Assembly (NCBI GenBank): GCA_018780805.1 | Contig: JADMJD010000137.1 | Span: 1 to 53,938, forward strand | Direction: 5' to 3' | Source: Rubrivivax sp. | GTDB taxonomy: Bacteria > Pseudomonadota > Gammaproteobacteria > Burkholderiales > Burkholderiaceae_C | Length of the DNA stretch: 53,938 bases | In this document: piece by piece, positions 8,504 to 17,118 of the stretch | Position numbering within the stretch: position 1 is the first letter of the stretch | Layout of the letters: each line of letters starts with the position of its first letter | The notes under the pieces: generated by a model | Database searches by the model: none | What the model was told of the DNA's origin: nothing | What the model saw: only the letters and a program-made list of their open reading frames with translations | Program-made: the position numbers and the translations under genes

Positions 8504-9229
8504 ATGGCCCACCTGCTCGAAGTGCACGACCTGCACGCCGGCTACGGCCGCGCCGAGGTGCTGACCGGCCTGGATTTCCAGGTGCCGCAGGGCCAGGTGG
8601 TCAGCGTGATCGGCCCCAACGGCGCCGGCAAGTCCACCACGCTGGCGGCGCTGATCGGCATCCTGCCGGCGCGTGGCCGCATCGTCTTCGACGGCCAGGA
8701 CATCACCGGCAGCACGCTGGAAGACCGCGTGATGGGCGGCCTGGCCCTGGTGCCGGAAAAACGCGAGCTGTTCGGCACCATGCCGGTGGAGGACAACCTG
8801 ATCCTCGGCGGTTACCGCGCGATGAAACAGAAGGTGCCGCACTGGCAGCGCGAGATCGAACGGGTCTACACACTCTTCCCGCGCCTGAAGGAGCGCCGCA
8901 CGCAGCTGGCGGGCACGCTGTCGGGCGGTGAGCGCCAGATGCTGGCCGTGGGCCGCGCGCTGATGTCCACCCCCAAGCTGCTGATGCTCGACGAACCCAG
9001 CCTGGGCCTGGCACCGCTGATCGTGCGCGAGATCTTCCGCATCATCGAGCAGCTGCGTGCGCAGGGCACCAGCATCCTGCTGATCGAACAGAACGCACGC
9101 GCCGCGCTGGCCGTGTCGGACCACGGCTACGTGCTGGAGACCGGCGCCATCGCGCTGCAAGGCCCGGCGGCGCAGCTGGCGACCGACCCGCGTGTGATCG
9201 AGACCTACCTGGGTGCGCAGAAGGCATGA
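8504..9229 (+). CDS. LivF-type ABC transporter ATPase
   Basis: This complete 241-residue ATPase has Walker A GPNGAGKSTT (about residues 38-47), LVPEKRELFGTMPVEDNL, signature LSGGERQMLAVGRAL, Walker B LLMLDEPSLGLAP, and the terminal LLIEQNARAALAVSDHGYVLETG segment typical of LivF. It pairs with the LivG half of the preceding fusion to drive import through LivHM. It is unusual in being bracketed by inverted copies of one intergenic repeat, while the other transporter genes abut or overlap each other. That suggests an insertion or rearrangement around livF. The upstream spacing (83 bp) is entirely repeat and leader sequence, and no separate promoter is obvious. Confidence 0.92.
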   Translation: MAHLLEVHDLHAGYGRAEVLTGLDFQVPQGQVVSVIGPNGAGKSTTLAALIGILPARGRIVFDGQDITGSTLEDRVMGGLALVPEKRELFGTMPVEDNLILGGYRAMKQKVPHWQREIERVYTLFPRLKERRTQLAGTLSGGERQMLAVGRALMSTPKLLMLDEPSLGLAPLIVREIFRIIEQLRAQGTSILLIEQNARAALAVSDHGYVLETGAIALQGPAAQLATDPRVIETYLGAQKA

Positions 9230-9299
9230 GCGCCGCACGGCCGCTCCGAAGGCGCTCACTCCCCCTCGGGGGGACGACGCGCAGCGTCAAGGGGGCGCC
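9230..9299 (+). repeat. Intergenic G/C hairpin repeat, copy 2 (inverted relative to copy 1)
   Basis: This spacer between livF and the acyl-CoA dehydrogenase gene carries the same ordered blocks as 8428-8499 but on the opposite strand: CGCACGGCCG, TCCGAAGG, TCCCCCTCGGGGGGA, GCGCAGCG, CAAGGGGG. Its last block, AAGGGGG, lies 5 nt before the dehydrogenase ATG and probably serves as that gene's ribosome-binding site. Confidence 0.75.
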
Positions 9300-10979
9300 A
9301 TGAGCGCTTACCGCTACGACGCGCCGCTGCGCGAGATGTGTTTTGTCATCGAGCAGGTGCTGCAGGCGCCGCAGCAGTGGCAGGCGTTGCCGGCGCTGGC
9401 CGATCTGGACATGGACACCGCGGCCGAGGTGCTGGCCCAGGCCGCGCGTTTCACCAGCGGGGTGCTGCAGCCACTCAACGGCCCAGGTGACCGTCAGGGC
9501 TGTCGTCTGGTGGATGGCCGGGTCAAGACGCCCGACGGTTTCGCCGCCGCCTGGCGTGCCTTTGTGGACGGCGGTTGGCCCGCACTGGCCGTGGGCCCGG
9601 ACCACGGTGGCCAGGGCCTGCCGCAGTTGCTGAACGCAGTGCTGTTCGAGATGCTGGCCGCGGCCAACCACGGCTGGACCATGTACCCTGGCTTGCTGCA
9701 CGGCGCCTGCGAGACGCTGCTGCACCATGGCAGCGCCGAGCTGAAGGCGACCTACCTGCCCAAGCTGGTGAGTGGCGAATGGCTGGCCGCGATGGCGCTG
9801 ACCGAGCCGCAGGCCGGCAGCGACCTGGGCGGCGTGCGCACCGCGGCCGTGCCGTTGGCCGATGGCAGCCTGGTGGTGAGCGGCGGCAAGATCTTCATCT
9901 CCGGCGGTGACCACGACCTCAGCGACAACATCGTGCACCTGGTGTTGTGCCGTTTGCCCGATGCACCGGCCGGCAGCAAGGGCCTGTCACTGGCGCTTGT
10001 GCCGTCGGTGTTGCCCGACGGTCGCCGCAACACGGTGTTCTGCGACGGCCTGGAGCACAAACTCGGCATCCACGGCAGCGCCACCTGCGTGATGCGCTAC
10101 GAAGCCGCTACCGGCTGGCTGGTGGGCGAGCCCAACCGTGGCCTGGCGGCGATGTTCCTGATGATGAACGCGGCCCGCCTGCATGTCGGGCTGCAGGGCC
10201 TGGGCCACCTGGAGATGGCGCAGCAGAACGCACGCCGATACGCATGGGAGCGCCAGCAGTTCCGCGGCCCCATCGCCCAGCAACCGGCCATGCGCCGCAC
10301 GCTGCTGAACCTGCAGGCGGTGGCCGAAGGCCTGCGGGTGCTGATGTACCGCGGCGCGATGCGGCTCGACGAAGCCGAGCACCACCCCGACCCGGCGCGG
10401 CGCGCCGCGGCGGCGGCCGAAGCCTCGATCCTGACCCCGGTGCTGAAGGCCTTCGGCACCCAGCAGGGTTTCCAGGGCGCCAGCGACGCGCTGCAGGTCT
10501 GGGGCGGTTATGGTTACGTGGCCGAATACGGCATCGAGCAGACGCTGCGCGACGCGCGCATCGCGATGATCTACGAGGGCACCAACGAGATCCAGGCGAT
10601 CGACCTGCTGCAGCGCAAGCTGCTGGGCAGCGCCGGGCCGGCGTTTGACGCCTTGCTGCAGGACCTGCAGGCTGCGGCAACCGCCACGCCGGAGGGCCAG
10701 GCCCTGAAGGACCAACTGCGGGCCGCCACCGATGCGCTGCAGGCCGTGCGCACGCAGGCCGCGGCCGACCCCGAGGCCCCGCTGCGTGTGGCCGACGACT
10801 TCCTGGCCGGCACCGGCCACCTGCTGCTGGCCTGGGCCTGGTGCGCCACCGTGCAGGCGGTGCTGCCGGGCGATGCCTGGCAGGCCGAGCGTGCTGCGGT
10901 GGCCCGGCATGGGCTGGCGTGGGTGTTGCCGCAGGCGGCGGTGCATTGGCACCGGGTAGCGCTGTCCGCTGCGGTCTGA
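9300..10979 (+). CDS. Acyl-CoA dehydrogenase (large, FadE/DmdC-like)
   Basis: The 559-residue FAD enzyme shows the family's middle-domain motif MALTEPQAGSDLGGVRT (flavin and acyl-CoA contacts), HGSATCVMRY, the FAD-binding QVWGGYGYVAEYGIEQTLRD segment, and YEGTNEIQAIDL containing the catalytic-base Glu. It is longer than short-chain acyl-CoA dehydrogenases (about 380 residues) and has the extra C-terminal helical domain of the large subgroup that includes methylthiopropionyl-CoA dehydrogenase. It introduces a 2,3-double bond into an acyl-CoA and passes electrons to ETF. Here it could convert dihydroferuloyl-CoA-type saturated arylpropionyl-CoA to the cinnamoyl-CoA level; that is inference from neighbours. 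The ATG at 9300 follows the AAGGGGG end of repeat copy 2. Confidence 0.88.
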   Translation: MSAYRYDAPLREMCFVIEQVLQAPQQWQALPALADLDMDTAAEVLAQAARFTSGVLQPLNGPGDRQGCRLVDGRVKTPDGFAAAWRAFVDGGWPALAVGPDHGGQGLPQLLNAVLFEMLAAANHGWTMYPGLLHGACETLLHHGSAELKATYLPKLVSGEWLAAMALTEPQAGSDLGGVRTAAVPLADGSLVVSGGKIFISGGDHDLSDNIVHLVLCRLPDAPAGSKGLSLALVPSVLPDGRRNTVFCDGLEHKLGIHGSATCVMRYEAATGWLVGEPNRGLAAMFLMMNAARLHVGLQGLGHLEMAQQNARRYAWERQQFRGPIAQQPAMRRTLLNLQAVAEGLRVLMYRGAMRLDEAEHHPDPARRAAAAAEASILTPVLKAFGTQQGFQGASDALQVWGGYGYVAEYGIEQTLRDARIAMIYEGTNEIQAIDLLQRKLLGSAGPAFDALLQDLQAAATATPEGQALKDQLRAATDALQAVRTQAAADPEAPLRVADDFLAGTGHLLLAWAWCATVQAVLPGDAWQAERAAVARHGLAWVLPQAAVHWHRVALSAAV

Positions 10980-11295
10980 GCTTTCATACTGCTGCTTCCG
11001 ACCATGCGGCATCGGCCCGGACGATTGCCGGCCTCGCATTCGATCCAGGTTGGTGCGCAACGCAATGTCTCGTTCGCTGCTCTGCGGTGGTACATTGATT
11101 GCGGCCAGGATCAACTCGTCCATCGATCAGCGCTCGTCGCGCAGATCTGAAGGTCCAGGATCTCGCCAGTGGTCGACATTGCAGACCGCATCGGCAGGCT
11201 GTCATTGTGGGTAAGTTGGTCTGCTTTTTGCTTGAAATTCTGCGTTATAGCGGCGGTGTGGTCCATGTTCAGCACAACAATGGAGAGTTTTCACA
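10980..11295. other. Gene-free spacer between the catabolic operon and the envelope cluster
   Basis: These 316 bp hold only short frames without family resemblance; the longest, about 73 codons on the minus strand, is Arg/Cys-rich and looks non-coding. The right half becomes AT-richer and presumably holds the promoter of the next gene, whose GGAGAG ribosome-binding site is at 11282-11287. I could not place convincing -35 and -10 boxes, and I see no terminator after the dehydrogenase. Confidence 0.6.
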
Positions 11296-12225
11296 ATGCG
11301 TCGATTTCGTAGCGAGGCAATGTTTGCCGACTTTGTGCAGGTGAGCGCAGTGATGCTGTTTGGCATCGGCTTGATGCATCTGAATTTGGCCCGAGCCCAG
11401 GAAAAGGCAGCCACCCCGTGTCTGCAAGAACTTCAGAAGCAGAAGGACGGCGGCAACGCTGGCGAGAAGAAGAAGGCCGAGAAGCCCAATTGGTTTTCCA
11501 AGAACGCGGAAAAGATAGTGGGTGTCCTCGGTGCCGCGGGGGGGGCAGCCATCGGCAAATCGGTGTGCAAGGACAAAGATGAAAAAAAATGCATGGCCAT
11601 TGGGGCCATTGCCGGCGGCTTGCTCGGGTCCCGTCTGGGCAAACATCTCTCTGAATCTGACCAGAAGCGTTACCAGGAAGCCACTTACACGGTGGCGCTG
11701 ACGGGACGACCCCAGTCCATCGCTCTCGATTCAGGGTGCATGGTGGTGGAGCCTGTGTCAGCTGAAGTCTACGAAGCCCGCCAGGTGGAGTTGGCGCTGG
11801 CGCCCGGGGTGTCGGCGCCGAGCGAACTTCGTTCCATCGGCGCGCCCTATGTTCGCACTTCCTCGGTCAAGGTGGCGGCTGGGCCACGGTCGGACGGCAC
11901 GGGCCAATTGGCCGCCAACGTACCCTCGTTTGTGATGGGCTCGACGGACTCAGGGAAGTATCTGCTGCTGGGCCGTGAGGATGTGGCCCAAGGCTTCGTT
12001 GGCGCGGGATATGTCGAGGCGAAGGGCTGGACGGTCTCCCCGGACAGCACTCCGCAGCCGGTGCCGGTGACGTCCGGCGACGGGCAACCTACCTTGATCA
12101 CGGTCGGCGCGGAAGTGCCGTGCCGCAAGATTTCCAGCTCGATCCGGGACGAAAGCAGCAACAAGACCGAGACTTTCCCCGGCAAGACTTGCCGCCTGCC
12201 GAACGGCGTGTTCGAGACGACCTGA
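11296..12225 (+). CDS. Exported glycine-zipper protein with SH3-like C-terminal region
   Basis: The 309-residue protein starts with a hydrophobic leader ending near LNLARAQ (about residue 35), so it is probably exported. A Lys/Glu-rich stretch follows. Then comes a double glycine-zipper hairpin of the 17-kDa-antigen type, VGVLGAAGGAAIGKSV and MAIGAIAGGLLGSRLGKHL, separated by a Cys/Lys loop. The region from about 195 to 255 (VRTSSVKVAAGPRSDGTG, SGKYLLLGRE, GFVGAGYVEAKGW) resembles a bacterial SH3 domain. Glycine-zipper proteins insert into or span membranes, often the outer membrane. GGAGAG at 11282 supports the ATG. It heads the envelope gene cluster. A role beside the T6SS is only suggested by position. 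Confidence 0.75.
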   Translation: MRRFRSEAMFADFVQVSAVMLFGIGLMHLNLARAQEKAATPCLQELQKQKDGGNAGEKKKAEKPNWFSKNAEKIVGVLGAAGGAAIGKSVCKDKDEKKCMAIGAIAGGLLGSRLGKHLSESDQKRYQEATYTVALTGRPQSIALDSGCMVVEPVSAEVYEARQVELALAPGVSAPSELRSIGAPYVRTSSVKVAAGPRSDGTGQLAANVPSFVMGSTDSGKYLLLGREDVAQGFVGAGYVEAKGWTVSPDSTPQPVPVTSGDGQPTLITVGAEVPCRKISSSIRDESSNKTETFPGKTCRLPNGVFETT

Positions 12226-12230
12226 CGGCT

Positions 12231-12258
12231 GCCCCAGACCCAGCGCCCTGGGGCTTTC
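12231..12258 (+). terminator. Rho-independent terminator-like hairpin
   Basis: GCCCCAG (12231-12237) and CTGGGGC (12248-12254) form a perfect 7-bp stem with a 10-nt loop, followed by TTTCT. It begins 5 bp after the preceding stop. It ends just before the GTG proposed as start of the transporter gene, so it may act as an attenuator or partial terminator between the two genes. Confidence 0.6.
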
Positions 12259-12259
12259 T

Positions 12260-14632
12260 GTGGATCCGATCACCCAGCCTGCATTGAGCCTGCGGGTGGC
12301 CAAAAGCCTTTGCCGCCATCGGTGGCGCTGGCTGGTGTTGGCAATGTTGTTGGCCGCCGTTGCGGCGGCCGGAATAGTCCGACTCGGTTTTGCTCACGGG
12401 TACCGGCAATTCATCGAGAAGCAAGAGCCTTCATTGGCAGTCGCCGATGCGATTGCCACTGAGGTGGCCGCCGGGCGCGAGACGCTGACGCTTCTGTATC
12501 TGCCGGCATCGGGAACGATGTTCGAGTCCACCTCGATGCTGCAATTGGCCAAGTTGGCCGACCTGATCAGCCGGCTGCAGCATGTGGATTCACCGCAATC
12601 GTTGGTGAGTGCGCACAAGTTGGTCAACGTGTCGGATATGGCGACCGGGGCTCAGCGTGCAACCGCCTACCGTGTGGTCCCGCTCATCTACCCCGACGGG
12701 TTGTATGACGATCAAGGTCTGGTTCGTTTGCGTGGCGATGTCAGCACCATGCCGACGGTCTACGGGCGGCTGGTGGCACGGGATGGGTCGAGTGCATCGG
12801 TGATCATTCCCTTCGACCTGGGGACCACACCGATGCAGCGCATCGGCCGTCTTGCGGAGCTGCAGGCCGCTGTCGCGCGCATCGAAGCGGACCTTCAGGG
12901 GCTGCGCTCAGGTGATGCGCTGATGCTGTCCGGGCCGGCGCTGTTCGAGTTTGCGGTCGAAGAAATCCTGATCCGAGACTTGAAGACACTTGCGCCCACG
13001 TCCCTTCTGGTGTTTGTGGTGCTGCTGCTGTTCCTGTTCCGCTCCTGGGCTTCGGCCAGCATCGTGATGGTGGTGGTGGTGCTGGCCTGCACGACGACGT
13101 TGGGCCTGGTGTGCTGGACGGGCATGCGGGCCACGATCCTGGTGTTTTCGGGGCTGATTCTGGTGTCCACCTTGTCGATTGCAGAAGCCTTGCATGTGAT
13201 CACCACGGCCAACATCGCCCGGGTGGATGACATGTCGACGGCGGACGCGATGGTCTACAGCCTGGACACCAATCTCTGGCCCATCGTCACCACCAGTGTG
13301 ACCACCCTGATCGGGGAGGCGGTGCTGCTGTACAGCGCCTCACCAGCCATCCGCGACATGGGCATCGTGATGATGGTGGGCGCCGTCCTGGCGCTGTTCT
13401 ACACCTTGACGGTGTTGCCGGCGCTGGCCATCTTGCAGCGGCGTGCGCCCAGGGGCTGGGTGAGCGGGCTGGGTGGCATGTTCGACAAACTGGCCGAGGT
13501 CTGTACCGCTCGCCCCTGGCGGGTGGTGATGGTCTGGGCGATGGCGTGCGCCTTGGTTTTGCCGGGGCTGTGGAACCTTCGCAGCTACGACACCATGGCG
13601 GGCTGGTTTGGTCGGGACACCTCGTTCCGGCAGGGCCTGGACCTGCTGGCGGACAACTATGTGGCGCTCGGGGTGATCGACGTGGTCACGCGCGTGACCA
13701 CATCCGACCGCGAGGCGGTCGCGGTCTGGCCGGAGCGGCGCGATGCGCTGGCCTCGCAGCAGAAGTTCGACGAACTGCTGGGAGCCCTGTCCGGCGTTCG
13801 TTCGTCCATCACGCCCAGCCTGGCGCTCCTGGCATTCGAGCAGCGGGCCGCAGCGCAAGACACGGGCCTGAGGCTGAGCAGCGATGTGGTGGCGCAGGCC
13901 CCCACCAGCAGCGCACCGGGTTTGTCCACGCTGGAGAAGGGTTACCTGCTGACCGAGTCCGGCACCGGGCGCGACGTGTGGCTGCATCGCCTTGTGGATG
14001 CCGGGGCGGCCAGCAATGCCGCCATGCTGCAGGTGGTGCGGCAAGCCCAGGATGCGGCGCAGCGGGTCTTGTCCAATGAAACCCTGGTGGGCGGTCTGCC
14101 GGTGGTGTTTGCCACCCTGGGCCAGAGCAACATGGACAGTACGTCGCAAGGCACAGTGATCACCGTGATTGCGATCACGCTGTGTCTGGCCGTGGCCTTG
14201 CGCAGTGCCACCGGCGCATTGACCAGCCTGTTGCCCAACGTGGTGCCGATTGCCATGGTGTTCGGTCTGTGGGGCCTTTGGGCGGGCGAGATCAACCTGG
14301 CGGCGACGACCGTGGTGAGCATCGCACTCGGAATCGTCGTGGACGATACGACGCACATCATGATGAAACACAAGCGCTTCATGGCGCGGGGCCATTCGGC
14401 GCAAGAGGCCAGCCGGTTGACGATCGTGCATGGCGCACCGCCCATCATCGTGACCACCATCATCCTGGCCTGCGGATTCCTGATACTGAGCCAATCGGAC
14501 TTTGCGCTGACGTCGCAACAATCGCTGATGATTGCCGCGAGCATCTGCATTGCCGTGATCTTCGACCTGACGCTGACACCGGCCCTGCTGGCTTTGACGG
14601 CCAAGGGCGGTGCAACCCCTGGAGTGCGCTGA
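12260..14632 (+). CDS. MMPL/RND-superfamily membrane transporter
   Basis: The 790-residue protein has the RND layout: one N-terminal helix (WLVLAMLLAAVAAAGIV), a periplasmic loop, a block of about five helices starting at LLVFVVLLLFLF, a second loop, then a matching C-terminal block starting at VITVIAITLCLAVAL. The late motif GIVVDDTTHIMMKHKRF matches the conserved DD/H segment of MMPL and SSD-type transporters. Such proteins export lipids or hydrophobic compounds using the proton gradient; no substrate is evident. The GTG at 12260 has no clear ribosome-binding site and lies against a terminator-like hairpin, so initiation at a GTG near 12294 is possible. The next gene starts 1 nt after its stop, so the two are coupled. 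Confidence 0.8.
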   Translation: MDPITQPALSLRVAKSLCRHRWRWLVLAMLLAAVAAAGIVRLGFAHGYRQFIEKQEPSLAVADAIATEVAAGRETLTLLYLPASGTMFESTSMLQLAKLADLISRLQHVDSPQSLVSAHKLVNVSDMATGAQRATAYRVVPLIYPDGLYDDQGLVRLRGDVSTMPTVYGRLVARDGSSASVIIPFDLGTTPMQRIGRLAELQAAVARIEADLQGLRSGDALMLSGPALFEFAVEEILIRDLKTLAPTSLLVFVVLLLFLFRSWASASIVMVVVVLACTTTLGLVCWTGMRATILVFSGLILVSTLSIAEALHVITTANIARVDDMSTADAMVYSLDTNLWPIVTTSVTTLIGEAVLLYSASPAIRDMGIVMMVGAVLALFYTLTVLPALAILQRRAPRGWVSGLGGMFDKLAEVCTARPWRVVMVWAMACALVLPGLWNLRSYDTMAGWFGRDTSFRQGLDLLADNYVALGVIDVVTRVTTSDREAVAVWPERRDALASQQKFDELLGALSGVRSSITPSLALLAFEQRAAAQDTGLRLSSDVVAQAPTSSAPGLSTLEKGYLLTESGTGRDVWLHRLVDAGAASNAAMLQVVRQAQDAAQRVLSNETLVGGLPVVFATLGQSNMDSTSQGTVITVIAITLCLAVALRSATGALTSLLPNVVPIAMVFGLWGLWAGEINLAATTVVSIALGIVVDDTTHIMMKHKRFMARGHSAQEASRLTIVHGAPPIIVTTIILACGFLILSQSDFALTSQQSLMIAASICIAVIFDLTLTPALLALTAKGGATPGVR

Positions 14633-14633
14633 G

Positions 14634-16130
14634 ATGTTTCGAGCCCTTGCCGTGTTGACCTGCCTGGTTTTGCCGGCCTGTTTCGCAACTGCGGAGCCGG
14701 CGCAAGGCCCTGGCCGGCCAGCGGGTTTTTTTCCGCCGGGCGGCCTGCCATTCATCCCGGTCGGGCCGCAGCCGGGTGCCGTGCCGGTCAACTCCGAAGG
14801 CTGGCGGTCGGTGGTGCAGTCGTTTGGCGCGCCGATGAGCGGGCCTCAGACAAAATTGGTCGAGGACATCGTGGCCGAGTTGTCCCGGGCTGCGGGATCG
14901 GTGGCGCCGCGAGGAGGTTACCGGGCGACGCTGCTGGACACCTCGGTGGTGAATGCCTTTGCGATCGGGGATGGCAATGTTTTCATGACGCGCCAGTTGC
15001 TGGCCTGCATGAACAGCGAAGATGAACTGATTGGCGTGATGGGGCATGAGGTGGGCCATGTCATCGGTGGGCATACGCCGTTCACCGGGGCGGCACGCGC
15101 TGGTCAGGCGGGCGGTGACCGGCTGCTGGGGGTGTTTGTGCCCGCGTTGCGCGGTGCGGCGTTGGTCGCCAGTACAGCGGTGGTCCAGACGTTTGGCCGC
15201 TCGCAGGAACACTCCGCCGACGTGGCCGGGGTCAAGTTCCTGGCCGATCTGGGGCGAGATCCACAGGCCATGGGCCGTGCGCTGGCCGTTCTTGACGCAC
15301 ACGGCAAGCTCCAGCAGAAGCTGTATGGCGGCGGCCAGGCGCCTCGTGCGCTGGACTACTGGTTGAGCAGCCACCCGCTGCATGCGGAGCGGGTCGGCCT
15401 GGTGCGGCTGGCTGCCAGCATGGCGCCGCGCGCGCCGGCGCGAACCCAGCGCAGTCCAGCAGCCTTCGTGCGTGAGCTGGACGGCATGGTGATCGACGAC
15501 GGCCCGGAGCACGGCATCGTCAATGGCACGGTATTCCGCCATCCGACGATGAAACTGGGTCTGGATGCGGCACCGGGCTTGCGCCTGATCAACAGTCCGC
15601 AGGCGCTGCTGGTGCGTGCGTCGAAGGGCAGCGCGGCCACGTTGAAATCAGTCGCCGGCGGGGGCACGCCGGTCGAGCGCTTCCTGGCGGCGTGGGTCAA
15701 GTCGCTGCCCGAGCAGATCAAGCCGCCGACACCGGAGCCGTTGGACCACAACGGCATTCAGGGCGCCTCCGGCTCGGTGCTTTGGAATACCGATGAAGGC
15801 AGCGTGCAGATCTCGATGTGGCTCTACGCCTGGACCGAAAACCAGTCCTTCATCTATGTGGCGTTTGACCCCGCCGGGGCGCAGGCCGCAGAACATACCA
15901 CCACCGCCCGCAGCTTTCGGCGCTTGACCGATGCAGAGGCGGCGGCGGTGAAGCTGCGGCGCATCAGTGTGGTGGACATCCAGCCCGGCGACACTGTGGC
16001 CAGCCTGTCAGAGCGCATGGCCTACCCTGACTTCCGCGAGGATCGCTTCCGCCTCATCAACGGACTGTTCTCGGGCCAATCATTGCCAAAGTCCGGCCCG
16101 ATCAAGTTGGTGATTTGGTCGCCCCAGTGA
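14634..16130 (+). CDS. M48 family metalloprotease, lipoprotein
   Basis: The 498-residue protein starts with a lipoprotein signal, MFRALAVLTCLVLPAC, whose LPAC lipobox predicts lipidation at Cys16. The M48 zinc site is clear: HEVGH at 138-142 and the third ligand in QEHSAD (Glu192). The WLSSHPLHAERV segment follows, as in BepA/YfgC-type proteases. Instead of a TPR domain, the C-terminal half is a unique region ending in a LysM-like sequence (VVDIQPGDTVASLSERM, about residues 445-461). It probably acts in the periplasm on outer-membrane or envelope proteins. The ATG is 1 nt after the transporter stop, and a GGAG lies inside that gene's end. LysM would anchor it to peptidoglycan. Confidence 0.85.
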   Translation: MFRALAVLTCLVLPACFATAEPAQGPGRPAGFFPPGGLPFIPVGPQPGAVPVNSEGWRSVVQSFGAPMSGPQTKLVEDIVAELSRAAGSVAPRGGYRATLLDTSVVNAFAIGDGNVFMTRQLLACMNSEDELIGVMGHEVGHVIGGHTPFTGAARAGQAGGDRLLGVFVPALRGAALVASTAVVQTFGRSQEHSADVAGVKFLADLGRDPQAMGRALAVLDAHGKLQQKLYGGGQAPRALDYWLSSHPLHAERVGLVRLAASMAPRAPARTQRSPAAFVRELDGMVIDDGPEHGIVNGTVFRHPTMKLGLDAAPGLRLINSPQALLVRASKGSAATLKSVAGGGTPVERFLAAWVKSLPEQIKPPTPEPLDHNGIQGASGSVLWNTDEGSVQISMWLYAWTENQSFIYVAFDPAGAQAAEHTTTARSFRRLTDAEAAAVKLRRISVVDIQPGDTVASLSERMAYPDFREDRFRLINGLFSGQSLPKSGPIKLVIWSPQ

Positions 16131-16176
16131 GATCGTTCGGCCCTTGTTTTACAACCCACACCGCGAGACATTCCCC

Positions 16177-17118
16177 ATGATCGTTGTTACTTCTCCAGCC
16201 GTTGACCTGCACATCGCCGCCCTCCGCTGGCGCGGAGTGCCCATCGCAATCGCCTTGTTGCTGTCGAGCGCCGGCCCAGTGCGGGCGCAGGACGCGGCGC
16301 CTCCGGTGCCAGGTCGATTGTTGGCCAAGTCAGGCACTGACCTGGAAGCGCGAGCCGACGGCCCCGCCTGCGCACCGCGGGTGAAGGTGATCATCACCGC
16401 AAAGGATGCCAAGCTGTTTGAAGGCGACATCCCGCCGGCTGCCAAGTTCTTCACCAATGCCAGAGCAGGCCACAGCCTGTCCTGCCCCCAGATGAATCGC
16501 ATGGTGGCCCAGGGCAAGAGCGAAGGCAAGACGATGTTCACGGCCATGGCCGACAAGAGCAGCGGCTGGGAGGCGTTGATGCTGGGTGCTTCGTCGGGTG
16601 ACAGCCGCGCCGAGGACGCTGCGCTGGCCAGTGGCGGTCCCACGCCCAAGTCGGTGCTGCGCTCCAACCCGGCGTTTGTGCCTTCCAGCCAGGTGTTGGC
16701 TCAGACCCAGGACAAGTTTCTGTGCCTGTCCGGCAGCACGCTGGTCTGCGAAGTGATCCTCAAGTTTACGTCCCAGGGCAACGAGAAGGCTACGATCGCC
16801 TATCGGCAGGCGCTCTCAGGCGGCAAGGCAGCAGCAGCCGTCACCTCGACGGCCAACCTGCGCGACGGTTTTTTCTGCGCCGATCCGCAGACCTCGGTGG
16901 TCACGGTGGAAGACCCGCAGATGAGCGAGGACGCGCGCAAGGACTATGCCGAACAGCTGTTGGAGCGCGTGCGCTCCAACGGCGAGATCTGCACCGGTTT
17001 TTCGGGCCGGATCGATGCGATGACGGCCTATGGCTTCGACGGTACGGGCAAAGGTGTCGACAAGGCCCGCCAGGTCAAGCTCTTTGGCACCATGCCGGGT
17101 TTTGGTGGCGCCAGATGA
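16177..17118 (+). CDS. Exported protein of unknown function
   Basis: I do not recognise this 313-residue protein. The ATG at 16177 starts a leader (VPIAIALLLSSAGPVRAQ) with a likely cleavage site after residue 38, so it is predicted periplasmic. A TTG at 16144 would add 11 residues before the leader and is less likely. The mature part contains several cysteines, among them CAPRVKVIITAKDAKLF, LSCPQMNRM and KFLCLSGSTLVCEV, which could form disulfides. The C-terminal part has ARKDYAEQLLERVRSNGEIC. It sits between the M48 lipoprotein gene and another exported orphan, whose start overlaps its stop, so a shared envelope role is likely. Confidence 0.7.
   Translation: MIVVTSPAVDLHIAALRWRGVPIAIALLLSSAGPVRAQDAAPPVPGRLLAKSGTDLEARADGPACAPRVKVIITAKDAKLFEGDIPPAAKFFTNARAGHSLSCPQMNRMVAQGKSEGKTMFTAMADKSSGWEALMLGASSGDSRAEDAALASGGPTPKSVLRSNPAFVPSSQVLAQTQDKFLCLSGSTLVCEVILKFTSQGNEKATIAYRQALSGGKAAAAVTSTANLRDGFFCADPQTSVVTVEDPQMSEDARKDYAEQLLERVRSNGEICTGFSGRIDAMTAYGFDGTGKGVDKARQVKLFGTMPGFGGAR

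Noticed and set aside
10984..11205. 73-codon minus-strand frame in the spacer
   Set aside because: Arg/Cys/Ala-rich with no motif, no ribosome-binding site and no operon context.
14634..16130. M48 lipoprotein considered as the missing TssJ
   Set aside because: It has a lipobox, but at 498 residues with HEVGH it is a protease; TssJ is a small transthyretin-like lipoprotein.
16722..17114. In-frame extension upstream of the SnoaL-like exported protein
   Set aside because: It overlaps the preceding exported orphan out of frame, and the leader peptide begins only at 17115.
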